NCBI GenBank assembly: GCA_028532985.1
Contig: JANCIK010000003.1
Coordinates: 1,808,001 to 1,872,000, forward strand
Source of the DNA: Stropharia rugosoannulata
Lineage: Eukaryota > Basidiomycota > Agaricomycetes > Agaricales > Strophariaceae
Direction: 5' to 3'
Length of the DNA: 64,000 bases
Part shown: positions 53,477 through 64,000 of the stretch, piece by piece
How the letters are laid out: every line of letters starts with the position of its first letter
Position numbering within the stretch: position 1 is the stretch's first letter
The notes under the pieces: generated by a model
Told to the model about the DNA's origin: nothing
What the model saw: only the letters and a program-made list of their open reading frames with translations
Databases searched by the model: none
Program-made: the position numbers and the translations under genes

Positions 53477-55431
53477 CTAGCAAGTCGAGTCAAGTACCAT
53501 CGGATAGGGCATTGAAAGACGACTCTGACAGTACCACACCCAAGTTGGAGTCATTGCATCGCATTCCGCAATCGTCGAAAACACCAACATGCTCAACTCG
53601 ACGAGATCAGCATTCTGCTCCAAATGTGCCCAAACCGCCTCGTACTGTTGCACCTCCCATTCCTGTGGCACCCAAAATCATTGCTGAGCCTCTGAGACGC
53701 ACTACATGTGAATCTCGTCCTCCTGGTGAATGGTGGAAAGTCAAACCTGCTGCTGTACCCCTCCCGCTGTCTACACCGCCTTCTGAGACAGATGACCTTG
53801 ATAACAACAAACTTGACAGTTACACTGTTGATGAAGGCTTGGAAGAGGTTCAGTTTGCTGGTGCTGCTACTGTGTCAGATCCCAAGAACTACAAGCAGGC
53901 ACTCAAGGGCGACAATGCAGACAGATGGCGAGATGCAGCAAATGCAGAGTACAACACACTGTTGTAGAACAACACTTGGGAAATTGTCAACTTGCCACCT
54001 GGTGCAAAGGCTATTGGTTCTGGTTGGGTCTTCAAGGTCAAGTGTCATGCAGATGGCACTGTGGAGCGTTACAAGGCTTGTATTGTCGCAAAGGGCTACA
54101 GTCAGCATCCTGGAGTCAATTACACCGAAGTCTTTGCTCCCACCTTCCGTCCAGCAACCTTGCGCATGATACTGGCTATTGCAGCTGCAGAGGACCTTGA
54201 GCTATGCTCTGTGGACATTTTGTCTGCATTCACCAATGGCGACTTGGATGAGGACATCTACATGCTGCAGCCTGAGGGATTCCATGAAGGCGCACCAAAC
54301 AAGGTCTGCAAGCTGCGCAAATCGCTTTACGGTCTCAAGCAATCAGCTAGGCAGTGGAACACGAAGTTGCATTCAGTTCTCACTGATATGGGTTTCAAGC
54401 ATGTGGAAGCAGACAGGTCAGTGTACATCTACTCAGATGGCACAGTTCGCATTTTCGTGTCTATCTACATTGACGACATCACGTTTGCATCCAAATCGAC
54501 TTCATCCATTGACCATGCTGTGAAGCAACTCAGTGAACGCTTCAAATGCAGGGATCTTGGTGCAACAGAGTTTCTACTAGGTGTTGGCATAACCAGGGAT
54601 CGCAGCAAACGCAAGATTTTGCTTCACCAGCGCCAGTTCATTCTGGACATGCTTGAACGTTACAGTATGCAAGATGCAATTCCTGTCACCACTCCTATGT
54701 CAGCTGGCACTGTCCTCACTCGTGCAATGGCACCTAGCAGTTCTGACGACATTGAGTTCATGTGAAACGTTCCCTACCTCAGCGCCATTGGTTCCCTTCA
54801 GTATCTCGCTACAATGACACGTCCTGACATTGCACACACTGTGTCTTACCTCGCATGCTTTAACAGCAATCCTGGACAGCAGCATTGGACAGCAGTCAAG
54901 CACTTGTTCAAGTATCTGAAAGGAACACTTGAGTACAAGTTGGTTTACTCTGGTTTGCTTGGTACAGATCTGTTCACAACTTACTGTGATGCTGCACATG
55001 GCGACTGCAAGGACACTGGGCGCTCTACAGGTGGATATGTTGTTCTCATGGCTGGTGGTGCAATTAGCTGGTCTAGCAAGTTGCAGAGCATTGTGACGCT
55101 CTCTACCACTGAAGCTGAGTTTGTTGCTGCGGTTGAGGCTGGCAAGGAGATCTCCTGGATGCGCAACATACTTCGCGAGTTTGGCTTCACGATTCTGGTT
55201 CCCTCCACACTGCACATTGACAACCAGTCTGCTATCAGTGTATCGAAGAACCCAGAGCACCACGGACGCATGAAGCATCTCGACCTTCGTTTCTACTGGC
55301 TACACGACGCTGTACAGAACAGAGTCATTACACCCTCGTTTATACCCACAACACAACAGGTGGCTGACATTCTTACCAAACCACTCTCTGCATCGAAAGT
55401 AGATTACTGTCACTCTCACATGGGAGTTTGA
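53477..55431 (+). pseudogene. Copia D: reverse transcriptase and RNase H
   Basis: Copia RT with GSGWVFKVK, AKGYSQHPGVNYTEVFAP, the catalytic IYIDDITFAS and LYGLKQSARQWN, then RNase H (YCDAAHGDCKDTGRSTGGY, STTEAEFVAAVEAGKEISW, DNQSAISVSKNPEHHGRMKH). Two in-frame stops break it: TAG at 53965-53967 and TGA at 54763-54765. The polyprotein was originally continuous with the integrase fragments at 41.1-45.0 kb. A G-rich polypurine tract (CACGGGGGAG) directly precedes the 3' LTR. Confidence 0.9.
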
Positions 55432-55479
55432 CCATAGTGTATATACTGTAGTATAGAGACTGCCTTGGTCACGGGGGAG

Positions 55480-55683
55480 TGTTAGATTACATGGATTGGA
55501 CTTGACCATCAGCAGTAGATTAGATATTGCATACTATAATTAGTACGCTCCATATATAGTTAATCTTGCTTATGGTAGTATATAAGGCATGTACTAGTGT
55601 AGATGCCTCTTAATCTCTTACCACCATCATCTCTGTGTGAGTTAGGTTCGCTCTCTGCGCCTGTAAGCAGTCTGCTTTCAACA
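55480..55683 (+). repeat. 3' LTR of copia D
   Basis: 204 bp starting TGTTAGATTACATGG and ending TTTCAACA. It provides the unoccupied version of the site (TA at 55595-55596) into which MITE copy 2 inserted in the related LTR at 57262-58598. Confidence 0.85.
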
Positions 55684-56493
55684 ACCCCTTGATTTCCCTT
55701 GCTTTTGCGATGCACCCTGTTGTGCAGACGACCTTGCATCCTTCCGTGCATGCTCAAATCGAAAGCACATTGATTGCATGTGTCTGTCTAACCCGCAAAA
55801 CGTGCATGGCCCAGTAGGCGAGTCAGAGACCGCTTTCTGGCGTGCAGCAAGTGCAAGTGCAACAGCAGATGCTTCAGCAGCACGATGTCGACGTTGTGCT
55901 TCCTCTGCCACAAAGGCCTGCTGCAGCACAGTCTTGTTGAGAGTGTCTCGAAGCAACAGAGACGATGCAAATGCGCTGTACTCATCTGGTAGTGCACGGA
56001 TAAGTGTCATGCAGGTGAGTTCTTCATCCAAGTTGGTGAGGTCGTACATGTCAGGTCGCAAATCCTGGATCCTGCGAATGGCAGTGTCCACTCTGTTCAT
56101 CAAAGACTGCAAGGTCTCGTCTTCCTGCTTCCTGATAGAGAACAGGTCGTCGTAGGCATTGAAGCATGTACCAGGACGCTTCTGGAGGTGCACACATGCG
56201 AGTGCAGACCACATCTTGACTGGATCGTCAGAATCATTGTTAAGATGTATCATTTGGTCATTCTCCACTGCCAGGAAGATGATGCCAGCTGCCTTGTCCC
56301 ATTTCGTTAACCATGCTTCAAGCGCAGTCTCCTCAGCTGCAGTAGGCGGTGAGGACAGTCTGGGTTTAGTAGATTCACCAGAAACAATGTGCCAAACACC
56401 ATGAGAACAAAGCCAGGCCTTCATGGATGCAGACCATGATGGATAGTTGACAGAGTTCAATTTGGGGAATTGAGGTGTTGATGAAGAAGACAT
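55684..56493 (-). pseudogene. Copia F gag
   Basis: From the ATG at 56493: FPKLNSVNYPSWSASMKAWL, then a UBN2/DUF4219-type Gag helical region (DDPVKMWSALACVHLQKRPG, LIRALPDEYSAFASSLL) and the beginning of a zinc knuckle (CTFCGLDRHMQSMC). The frame is cut at 55683 by the end of the oppositely oriented copia D LTR, so nothing of its pol follows. It belongs with the LTR and primer site at 57242-58598. Confidence 0.8.
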
Positions 56494-57241
56494 GATTGCG
56501 GAACGATGGGAGATGCGATCGACGTGAGAGTGGGTGGACCGATAGTCGAACACGCGAAACCTGGGACTGCCAAGTTATAGGGGTAACAATGACGAACTCG
56601 GGGCGTGGCGACGACGACAAAATTGGAGTTGCAAACTCGAGGACTTGAGCACTTGGGTACTAAAGTGTGAATTGCTCGACGACGATGCAACCGATCGAGA
56701 TGAGACTTAGGGGCTCGATGTATCGATGATGAAGGGAATGGTATGCTGAGTTGCAACGGAGTCGACGTCAATGCGAGGTCGCAGTGAGCTGAACAAATTT
56801 CGAGGTCCTAACTCGAGGAGTTGAGCACTCTGGTGAAGACCGGTCGATTGCGGAAGAACGACGGAGCGTAGTGACGTGGCAGTCGGCAGGCAGCGAGGGG
56901 GACGTATGGAGAGTGGATCCTCGAAAGAACGGAGTGGGGCGACGATCAGGGAAGCCCTAAAAGCGCAAAAGAGCGGACAGCTCTGGGAAGCCCAAAGCTG
57001 AAGCAGTCTCTGGTGAAACCAAGAGAGTGCAGAGGACCTGTAAAGAAAAAGAGCGAAATGCGCGAGGACCGATTGAGCTGGCGGAACGAGAGTGGTACCA
57101 GAACGACAGTCGTGACGTGGCGGTCCTGCTCATGAAACAACGAGGCGAAACGAGCGCGAATGAGTGTTAGGTTAAGTACCAAGCCACCCAGGTGAAAGGA
57201 GAGTGAGAACAAGAGAGAGTAGCAATGAGTAGGGACTGCTC
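56494..57241 (-). other. Untranslated leader of copia F
   Basis: GA-rich DNA between the gag start and the primer-binding site; no coding frame is supported. It contains a duplicated motif with CGAGGACTTGAGCAC / CGAGGAGTTGAGCAC (about 56639 and 56814), probably a leader repeat. Confidence 0.5.
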
Positions 57242-57261
57242 AGAGCGCAGGGCTCATAACC
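57242..57261 (-). promoter_or_regulatory. Copia primer-binding site matching an internal part of initiator tRNA-Met
   Basis: Directly after the LTR (minus strand) the sequence starts GGTTATGAGCCC, perfectly complementary to the anticodon arm of eukaryotic initiator tRNA-Met (GGGCTCATAACC). About 18 of 20 positions are complementary to the longer stretch. Drosophila copia uses such a half-tRNA primer. Confidence 0.65.
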
Positions 57262-58598
57262 TGTTAAAAGCGGATGCTTATAGGCACAGAGAGCGCCCCT
57301 AACTCAGGTGGGATGGTAGTGGTAATAGATTAAGAGGCATCTACACTACATCAGGAAAACCACTTTTTTGAAAAGAGACTTTTTGAGACATCTATGTGTC
57401 TCTTGGGAAATTTAGTGTCTTTTTGAGACATCAATATGTCTTTTGGTGAATTTTATGTCTTTTTCATACTTTTAAAGGTCTCCTAGAGACTTTAGGGAAA
57501 TATGTAATTCTTCCAATGTCTTTTTAGGTCTTTTTATGTCTTTTAAAGTCTTTCAATTTTTTTAAGTATTTAAATGTATTGATGTAATTGTATAAATCTT
57601 TTTATGTCTCTAAAAGATATTAAAAATGTCTCATAAAGTGTATTAAAAAGCTACAAAAAGACTCAAAAGACATTTAAAGACATAAGAAACTAGGAAAAAT
57701 AGACTTATGAATAGCAAATGTCTCATAAAGTGTATTAAAAAGCTACAAAAGACTCAAAAAGACATTTAAAGACATAAGAAACTAGGAAAAAATAGACTTA
57801 TGAATAGCTATTGTCAACTAATACTTGTAATCTACATTGTAAATCTTATATAAAATACATCTGAACATGACTAAATTCAATGACTTGTGATGTAATAAAT
57901 TAATGTAGTCTAGAGCATTATCATCATACTTGACCTGCAGTGAGTCTATATACACAGGCACATGGTATAGGGGGAAGTATGCTGGTTTTAAGTCATGCAT
58001 GAAGCTGTTGGTTCAATTCCTGGCAAATGTAAATTATTTCCACAACATAAGTTCCCCTTCTCATTGTACCCAAGTTAATGTGATGGTTTATTTGCCATTG
58101 TATGTTTATGTAAGGTGCTGACTAATATAGTTACTTCATGACAAATCTTAAGTACATTTAAATATACCTAATTACTTGCTTACTAATACAATCTAATCTA
58201 TGTAGTAGTGATTTGGCTAAGATGAGGTCATGTTTTTAATGTTTTTATAAAGCAAAAATGTAACATTAAAAGACATTTAGAGACATCAAGAGACATTATG
58301 GACACATAAAAAGACATTAAAGAGACTCCTAGAGACATAAAAAAGTCTTTAAAAGTTTGATACCTGGAGACTTTGCTTTAAAAGTCTCCTAGAGACCCAG
58401 GTCTCCTGGGGTCTTTTTGAGTCTTTTTAAGTCTTTTTAAAAAATTAAAAGACTTTTTTCAAAAAAGTCTTTTTCCTGATGTAGTACATGCCTTATATAC
58501 TACCATAAGCAAGATTAACTATATATGGAGCATACTAATTATAGTATGCAATATCTAATCTACTGCTGATGGTCAAGTCCAATCCATGTAATCTAACA
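57262..58598 (-). repeat. Copia LTR shared by remnants E and F, carrying MITE copy 2
   Basis: Without the MITE and one TA the LTR is 202 bp and matches the copia D LTR in opposite orientation. On its upstream side (minus strand) is the polypurine tract of pol remnant E; on its downstream side are the primer-binding site and gag of F. It is thus the 3' LTR of E and the 5' LTR of F, a tandem array with one shared LTR. Confidence 0.8.
57349..58481. mobile_element. TA-flanked inverted-repeat element (MITE copy 2)
   Basis: 1,133 bp with the same ends as copy 1 (CATCAGGAAAA...complement), flanked by TA at 57347-57348 and 58482-58483, in the opposite orientation. It is nearly identical to copy 1 but about 90 bp longer because of an internal tandem duplication near 57620-57800. 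The empty site in the copia D LTR proves the TA duplication. Confidence 0.9.
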
Positions 58599-58646
58599 CT
58601 CCCCCGTGACCAAGGCAGTCTCTATACTACAGTATATACACTATGG

Positions 58647-59680
58647 TCAAACTCCCATGTGAGAGCGACAGTAATCTACTTTCGCTGCAGAGAGTGGTTT
58701 GGTAAGAATGTCAGCCACCTGTTGTGTTGTGGGTATAAACGAGGGTGTAATGACTCTGTTCTGTACAGCGTCGTGTAGCCAGTAGAAACGAAGGTCGAGA
58801 TGCTTCATGCGTCCGTGGTGCTCTGGGTTCTTCGATACACTGATAGCAGACTGGTTGTCAATGTGCAGTGTGGAGGGAACCAGAATCGTGAAGCCAAACT
58901 CGCGAAGTATGTTGCGCATCCAGGAGATCTCCTTGCCAGCCTCAACCGCAGCAACAAACTCAGCTTCAGTGGTAGAGAGCGTCACAATGCTCTGCAACTT
59001 GCTAGACCAGCTAATTGCACCACCAGCCATGAGAACAACATATCCACCTGTAGAGCGCCCAGTGTCCTTGCAGTCGCCATGTGCAGCATCACAGTAAGTT
59101 GTGAATAGATCTGTACCAAGCAAACCAGAGTAAACCAACTTGTACTCAAGTGTTCCTTTCAGATACTTGAACAAGTGCTTGACTGCTGTCCAATGCTGCT
59201 GTCCAGGATTGCTGTTAAAGCATGCGAGGTAAGACACAGTGTGTGCAATGTCAGGACGTGTCATTGTAGCGAGATACTGAAGGGAACCAATGGCGCTGAG
59301 GTAGGGAACGTTTCACATGAACTCAATGTCGTCAGAACTGCTAGGTGCCATTGCACGAGTGAGGACAGTGCCAGCTGACATAGGAGTGGTGACAGGAATT
59401 GCATCTTGCATACTGTAACGTTCAAGCATGTCCAGAATGAACTGGCGCTGGTGAAGCAAAATCTTGCGTTTGCTGCGATCCCTGGTTATGCCAACACCTA
59501 GTAGAAACTCTGTTGCACCAAGATCCCTGCATTTGAAGCGTTCACTGAGTTGCTTCACAGCATGGTCAATGGATGAAGTCGATTTGGATGCAAACGTGAT
59601 GTCGTCAATGTAGATAGACACGAAAATGCGAACTGTGCCATCTGAGTAGATGTACACTGACCTGTCTGCTTCCACATGCT
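58647..59680 (-). pseudogene. Copia E: 3' part of RT and RNase H
   Basis: Nearly identical to the 3' end of copia D pol (from KHVEADRSVYIYSDG to the stop), in opposite orientation. It shares the premature TGA (59315-59313) found in D. Its 5' side is cut at 59680, where the LINE's poly(A) tract begins. Confidence 0.88.
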
Positions 59681-59706
59681 TTTTTTTTTTTTTTTTTTTT
59701 TTTTTT

Positions 59707-60133
59707 GAAATCATGGCTTGCGCCAATTTATTATGCGGTGTCCGAACACAGTCCGCACTGCGAAATACATCACAGAATACTACCTACAGTAGAAGGGGAA
59801 ACATACTCCCCAGGTGAAATGCAACGCATGGAACAAGGCTAAGCAGGTAACGCGTCAGACAATGACTAGACACGCATAATGGCGTGTCATGTCATAAAAG
59901 CTAGAGGAGGCTCCTTACTCTGTGATGGCTGAAGCACCCAGTCATGGTTCACCATGCACCGCATCTAAAGGCTTTGTCCGAAACCCTTCTGGTGATGAGA
60001 CCTGGAAAGCCCCAACAGTCACTCATCATGCACCATTTAAGGACGGGGATCAGGCTGATGGGGTGCACGCCATTAATGCCAAAGCTGGCCGTGGCTGGCG
60101 ATCATCACAATCACTGCAAGGCCTCCAAAGCTG
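59707..60133 (-). other. 3' untranslated region of the LINE
   Basis: About 430 bp between the ORF2 stop and the poly(A) tail, without a supported coding frame. Confidence 0.7.
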
Positions 60134-63100
60134 TTATCCAACCCCAGCAGGGGGAGAGTTAGCAAAGACAGTAGGGTTGTCTCGCAAGAATTTGAGAAGC
60201 ATAGGGAGGTAAGTCGGAACGCCATCATACGAGTGCTTAAGTAAAGGACACTCAAACAGGTGTTGCCTGGTCTGGAGGAGGACCCCACAGTCACAGGAGT
60301 ACTTTTCGTCAATATTAAAGCACTTAAAATAAGCGCCGATAGGTGCATGCCCTAGTAGGCAACGGGTCATGCACGATGTGAGAGAAATTGAATCCCCACA
60401 AGATGAGAGCCAAGATCCGCCCTTGGCGTATGATGGCTTGATACGATGTTCTCCATCGATGGAGTCGAGTTGGAGGAAATTATGTCCTGCGTGATCTGTA
60501 TCTCGAAAGAACAGTTGATGCCAGGCCTGTAATTGTTGATCAGCTACTGCTTTGCGGCAGCTGTCCAAAGAAGAGTCCTGGTACCTGCCGAGTACCCGGG
60601 GTTGGGCCTTTAATAAAAGGTGAGCTTCATGATGAATGCCCCACTCCAATTTGGATGGGACATCGACAAACGTAATGGAGTGCAAGGGGTCCTTAGAGAA
60701 CCATTCGCCTAAGACGCGGCAGACAGCCAAGGAGTGACCTTGGCCAGAGTGGATAGATGGGTCCAGGGCTCTCCTAGCAGAAGAAAGAGAATCCGTGAAC
60801 AAATGAATATTAGTGCAATTGTCTCGTTGAAGTGCCCGGACAATAGCATAACGAATAGCTGCAAGCTGCGCGTCAGGATCAAGGACCTTACCGGCAACGT
60901 ACTTGACATCATCAATACGTACGCCATTTTGATATAGCACCGCACCCGCGAGGGCTTGGTGAAGCTTGCTGGCAGGAACAGAAGCATCTGTGCCAATCAA
61001 GATTGCATCATGGATCTCCTCTGCTTTCTTGCAGATGGAGTTATAATGTTTATGGCGCGCATTTTCGATGTGGAGACGAATCCACTCGTGGTACGCGACA
61101 AGGTTGCCGTCAAAATCAGATACGTCCTTGTGTTCAACAGGGACATACTCAGATCTAGGACGGAAATGTATGCGGTTAGGAAATAAATCCAAGAGCTGCT
61201 TCCCAGGCTGAGCCTCATCCGCGCACGGAGAGAAAGTCTCAGTCATGAAAGGAAGGTCGATTTGAATATCAGGGATGCTGCCCCTGAGCTTCTCGCGAAC
61301 ACATTCAGGGATGCGAAATAAAGTGTGGTAGTGGGGGTCACTACTCTTTGCATATGGATCCGATAAAAGGGATCTTGTAGGATGGGTGTCCGACAACGTT
61401 GCCACGCAGTAAACAGACCGGAGTCTCAGTTTACGAAGGTGGAGGTGAATTGGCATGAGTCCAGCAATGGCCTGGACGCCGCCAGTAGGCGAGGTGTGAA
61501 AAGCACCTGTGATCCATACAGCTGCTCTTCGCTGCATGCTAGTGAGGTTTTTCAAGATGCCCTCCATGGGGGCAGACTTGTAATACCAAAGTTTGTAGCC
61601 GTACGTCGCAATAGGTAGGACGCACGACCGGTAGAGGAGGCGTCTCTGTTTAGGAGACAAGCCTCTGGCAGAGTTACCAAGCATGCCCATGGCTTTCACT
61701 GTGGTCAATGCCTTGGTGGCATAAAAGTGGACGTGCTCGTGAAATCTAAGCTCACGATCGAAGAAGAACCCCAGATAGCGCCAGATGGGCTTAGGGGTGA
61801 GTGGGGTATTTCCGGTGAACGGGGCGAACCCAGTGTCCAGAGGAGGGTTGAAGCCGTCTCTCGACCGAGAGAAGTGAAACAGCTCGGACTTGTTGTGTTC
61901 CATATGAAGTCCAGCAGCAGTAAATAAGTCGACAAGGTAGGCGTAGCCAGCCTTGAGAATAACATTGTTGGTGCCCAGATTACCCGATTGAGTAACTAGG
62001 GTACCATCATCAACGAAGGATAGGAGCGTCGTGTCAACGTTCACGGCTCATAGGTCATATATCTTCATAATAGGAGATACTTAAATGGATGATAAAACAG
62101 GGGAGAGGGCGGAGCCTTGGCCGCACCCAACGTCCGCCTGTTTAGGACCAGAAGAGTTGTTGTTCCAGAGGTACGATGTAACTCTGTCAACAAGGTAAGA
62201 GGCAAAGAATTTCGTCACGATGTGAGGAAAGCCGAGCCTTGCAAGGGTCGCCAACAGAAACTCATGGTTGAGCGACGGAAAGAACTGTGCAATGTCGAAT
62301 GCCACCACGCTAGTCTTGAGCCCCCTGGCCCATCCTGCGCGAACAAGATGGGTAAGGTAGACTCCTGCATCTTCTGTAGAACGCTGGCGGATACCGCCAA
62401 ACTGGTTCAGGTGGACAAGGTCGAGTTTGATCATATCAAACTGGAAGCGATTGGCAAGAAGCTTTTCAAGAAGTTTACCAAGGGTATTCAGGAGGACAAT
62501 TGGCCTGAAGTCCTTTGGAGTTGTGTAGGAGGGTTTGTTGGGTTTAGGGATAACCACAGAAACCGATTCCTTAAAGTGTTTAGGCCAATGGGAAGCATGA
62601 ATGCACCCATTAGCCAACGCTGGGATCACGCTGCGACAAGAGTCGTTACGAATAATCCTTTTTAAGTGCCGCCATGTAACATGGTCAGGCCCAGGAGATG
62701 AATTGTTAGAACAAGACGCAAGTGCGTCAGTCAGTTCTAGCTGAGAGAAGTTGACCCATTCCCTCACAGGGACCTGGTCCATTTCTTCAAGAATAGAAAC
62801 ATCACAAACACGGTCAGAGGCCGCATTATATGTGTTGTGGAGTGTGTCCCAAAGATCTGGGAGATCATGACATGGGGAGCCATTATAAAGAATAGACTCA
62901 CAGGGGGGGTTTTTACGCTGTTGGATCCAATTCATGAGATCCCACGGACGTTTCTTAGATTCAGAGATTTCCTTGATGCGGTTATCAAAGAAAACATGTT
63001 TAGCGCGTCTGGTGTTAGCACGGAACTTTCTCCAATTTGTAGCAGAGTGATCAGCTTTGTACAAATCGAGGGCATCTTGGCAACCCCAATCCCACCAGGG

Positions 63101-64000
63101 TTTGGAGTGAGGGACAATGCGGGCCTCGACAGCATGATTGTTCCATGCTGTGGAGAAGGCATCAGCAATAGCCGAAGCACATGCGTCCACCTGAGCCAGA
63201 GTATCAATAGTGCAGCTGAGTACACTTATTGATTCCATAATATCTGTGAGGAAGGCCTCTTCAGCCTCCGACCCAGGTTTGAGAGACTTTCTGAGGGGGT
63301 CAGAAATAGTGAGAGAGAGGGGCAATGACACCGCTAAAGGGCAGTGGTCAGAGGCCAGTTTGAGGTCTTCGACTCGCTCCACAAGACACGTGAGTGAGTC
63401 GGAAGTAGGGATGAATATCAGATCAATGACTGATGGGGAAAGCCTCGCATTGCGCGAGACAAAAGTGGGTCCTGGGTTGCGGAAGCGACCCAGGCTGAGT
63501 GTAAAGGTGGCTGCCATATCGAGCAGCCGGTCAGCAGCACTTCTGTGATGGGTCACATTAGGGTCCCATTCACGAGAGTGACAGTTGAAGTCCCCGCCCA
63601 TGTAACACAGGTCGATGGGAAGATTGAGGTCATCTAGAAGACGAACAGCGGAATGACGCTCATCATTGTACACGTTGAGCAAATTAAAGGATGCTCCCTG
63701 ATGAAATAGAGAGACAAGAAGTAAATCACGATGATTGATCAAGTCAGATCTCATTGTGGGACGCAGTGTGGACAATTGGTTGGCGATGTAGGCCATGACC
63801 CGAGGCGGGCCTTCACTGTCAGGGGGGCATACCATAGGCACCCAGTTAGGGTTGTGCGGTGTGCCGGTAACATCATCACTGTCTGGGTTAGACGTTGATG
63901 GAGTGGATCTTACAGTCTGCCAGGCAGGTTCTTGTATAAATATTAAATCATACTTGTTATGGCATAGATTTAGAAGTACATCAATAAGCAAATAGTTCTT
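60134..64000 (-). pseudogene. LINE ORF2: endonuclease, reverse transcriptase, RNase H (two stops)
   Basis: The APE endonuclease has FIQEPAW, CYMGGDFNCHSREWD, SVIDLIFIP and LASDHCPLAV. The RT has SVVIPKPNKP, FRPIVLLNTLGKLLEK, VAFDIAQFFPSLNH, GCGQGSALSPVL and the catalytic FVDDG. An RNase H follows (LIGTDASVPAS, LFTDSLSSARRAL) and a C-terminal Cys/His motif (CDCGVLLQTRQHLFECPLLKH). Two in-frame stops, TAA at 62083-62081 and TGA at 62050-62048, lie between the RT motifs GQGSALSP and FVDD, so this copy is inactive. The first visible codons are internal; the start lies beyond the window. Confidence 0.92.

Larger units (their letters stand above)
59681..64000 (-). mobile_element. Non-LTR retrotransposon (LINE), 3' part
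   Basis: Ends in 26-27 T on the plus strand (59680-59706), i.e. a poly(A) tail on the minus strand, inserted into copia E. Coding extends beyond the right edge, so the 5' end and target duplication cannot be checked. The domain order APE endonuclease - RT - RNase H fits I/R1/Tad-like LINEs; the exact clade is not determined. Confidence 0.93.

Overview
The window is nuclear DNA of a filamentous basidiomycete, most likely an agaricomycete (mushroom-forming fungus). The evidence is dense 44-62 nt GT-AG introns in every host gene, divergent and convergent gene packing, basidiomycete-type Ku80 and SRP68 sequences, and the transposon mix (chromodomain Ty3/gypsy, Ty1/copia, MULE, LINE).

Region 1 (1-9.04 kb) is ordinary gene-dense euchromatin with four conserved genes in two divergent pairs: the 5' part of a SNF2/STH1 chromatin-remodelling ATPase (minus), Ku80 of non-homologous end joining (plus), SRP68 of the signal recognition particle (minus) and GET3, the tail-anchored-protein targeting ATPase (plus). 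Start codons are about 108 bp (SNF2/Ku80) and 61 bp (SRP68/GET3) apart. I could rebuild nearly all exons by hand.

Region 2 (9.04-64 kb) is an almost gene-free transposon nest. (a) 11.37-17.87 kb is a complete Mutator-like element with terminal inverted repeats and a perfect 9-bp target duplication. Its single gene reads as a Ulp1-type cysteine protease fused to a MULE transposase, and it is interrupted by a 1.04-kb TA-flanked MITE. (b) 18.3-38.96 kb holds two related Ty3/gypsy copies (A and B) on the minus strand. Each faces a convergent, intron-containing plus-strand gene of unknown function (X), so the pair was duplicated as a unit. Copy B has further plus-strand genes upstream (Y, Z, W). 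Both X copies are hit by solo LTRs. (c) 38.96-43.46 kb is a nearly perfect palindrome with about 2.04-kb arms made largely of degenerate 155-175-bp tandem repeats, resembling a foldback element. (d) 41.1-55.7 kb is one degraded Ty1/copia element (D) broken by the palindrome arm, a small inverted-repeat element, a complete young gypsy chromovirus (C, 45.0-53.1 kb) and a solo LTR. (e) 55.7-59.7 kb has minus-strand copia remnants (F gag, an LTR carrying a second MITE copy, E pol). (f) 59.68-64 kb is the 3' part of a LINE (endonuclease, RT, RNase H) ending in a poly(A) tail.

The host genes act independently in housekeeping processes (chromatin, DNA repair, secretion, membrane-protein insertion). 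The rest records successive nested insertions, several of which can be ordered because target-site duplications and restored reading frames are visible.
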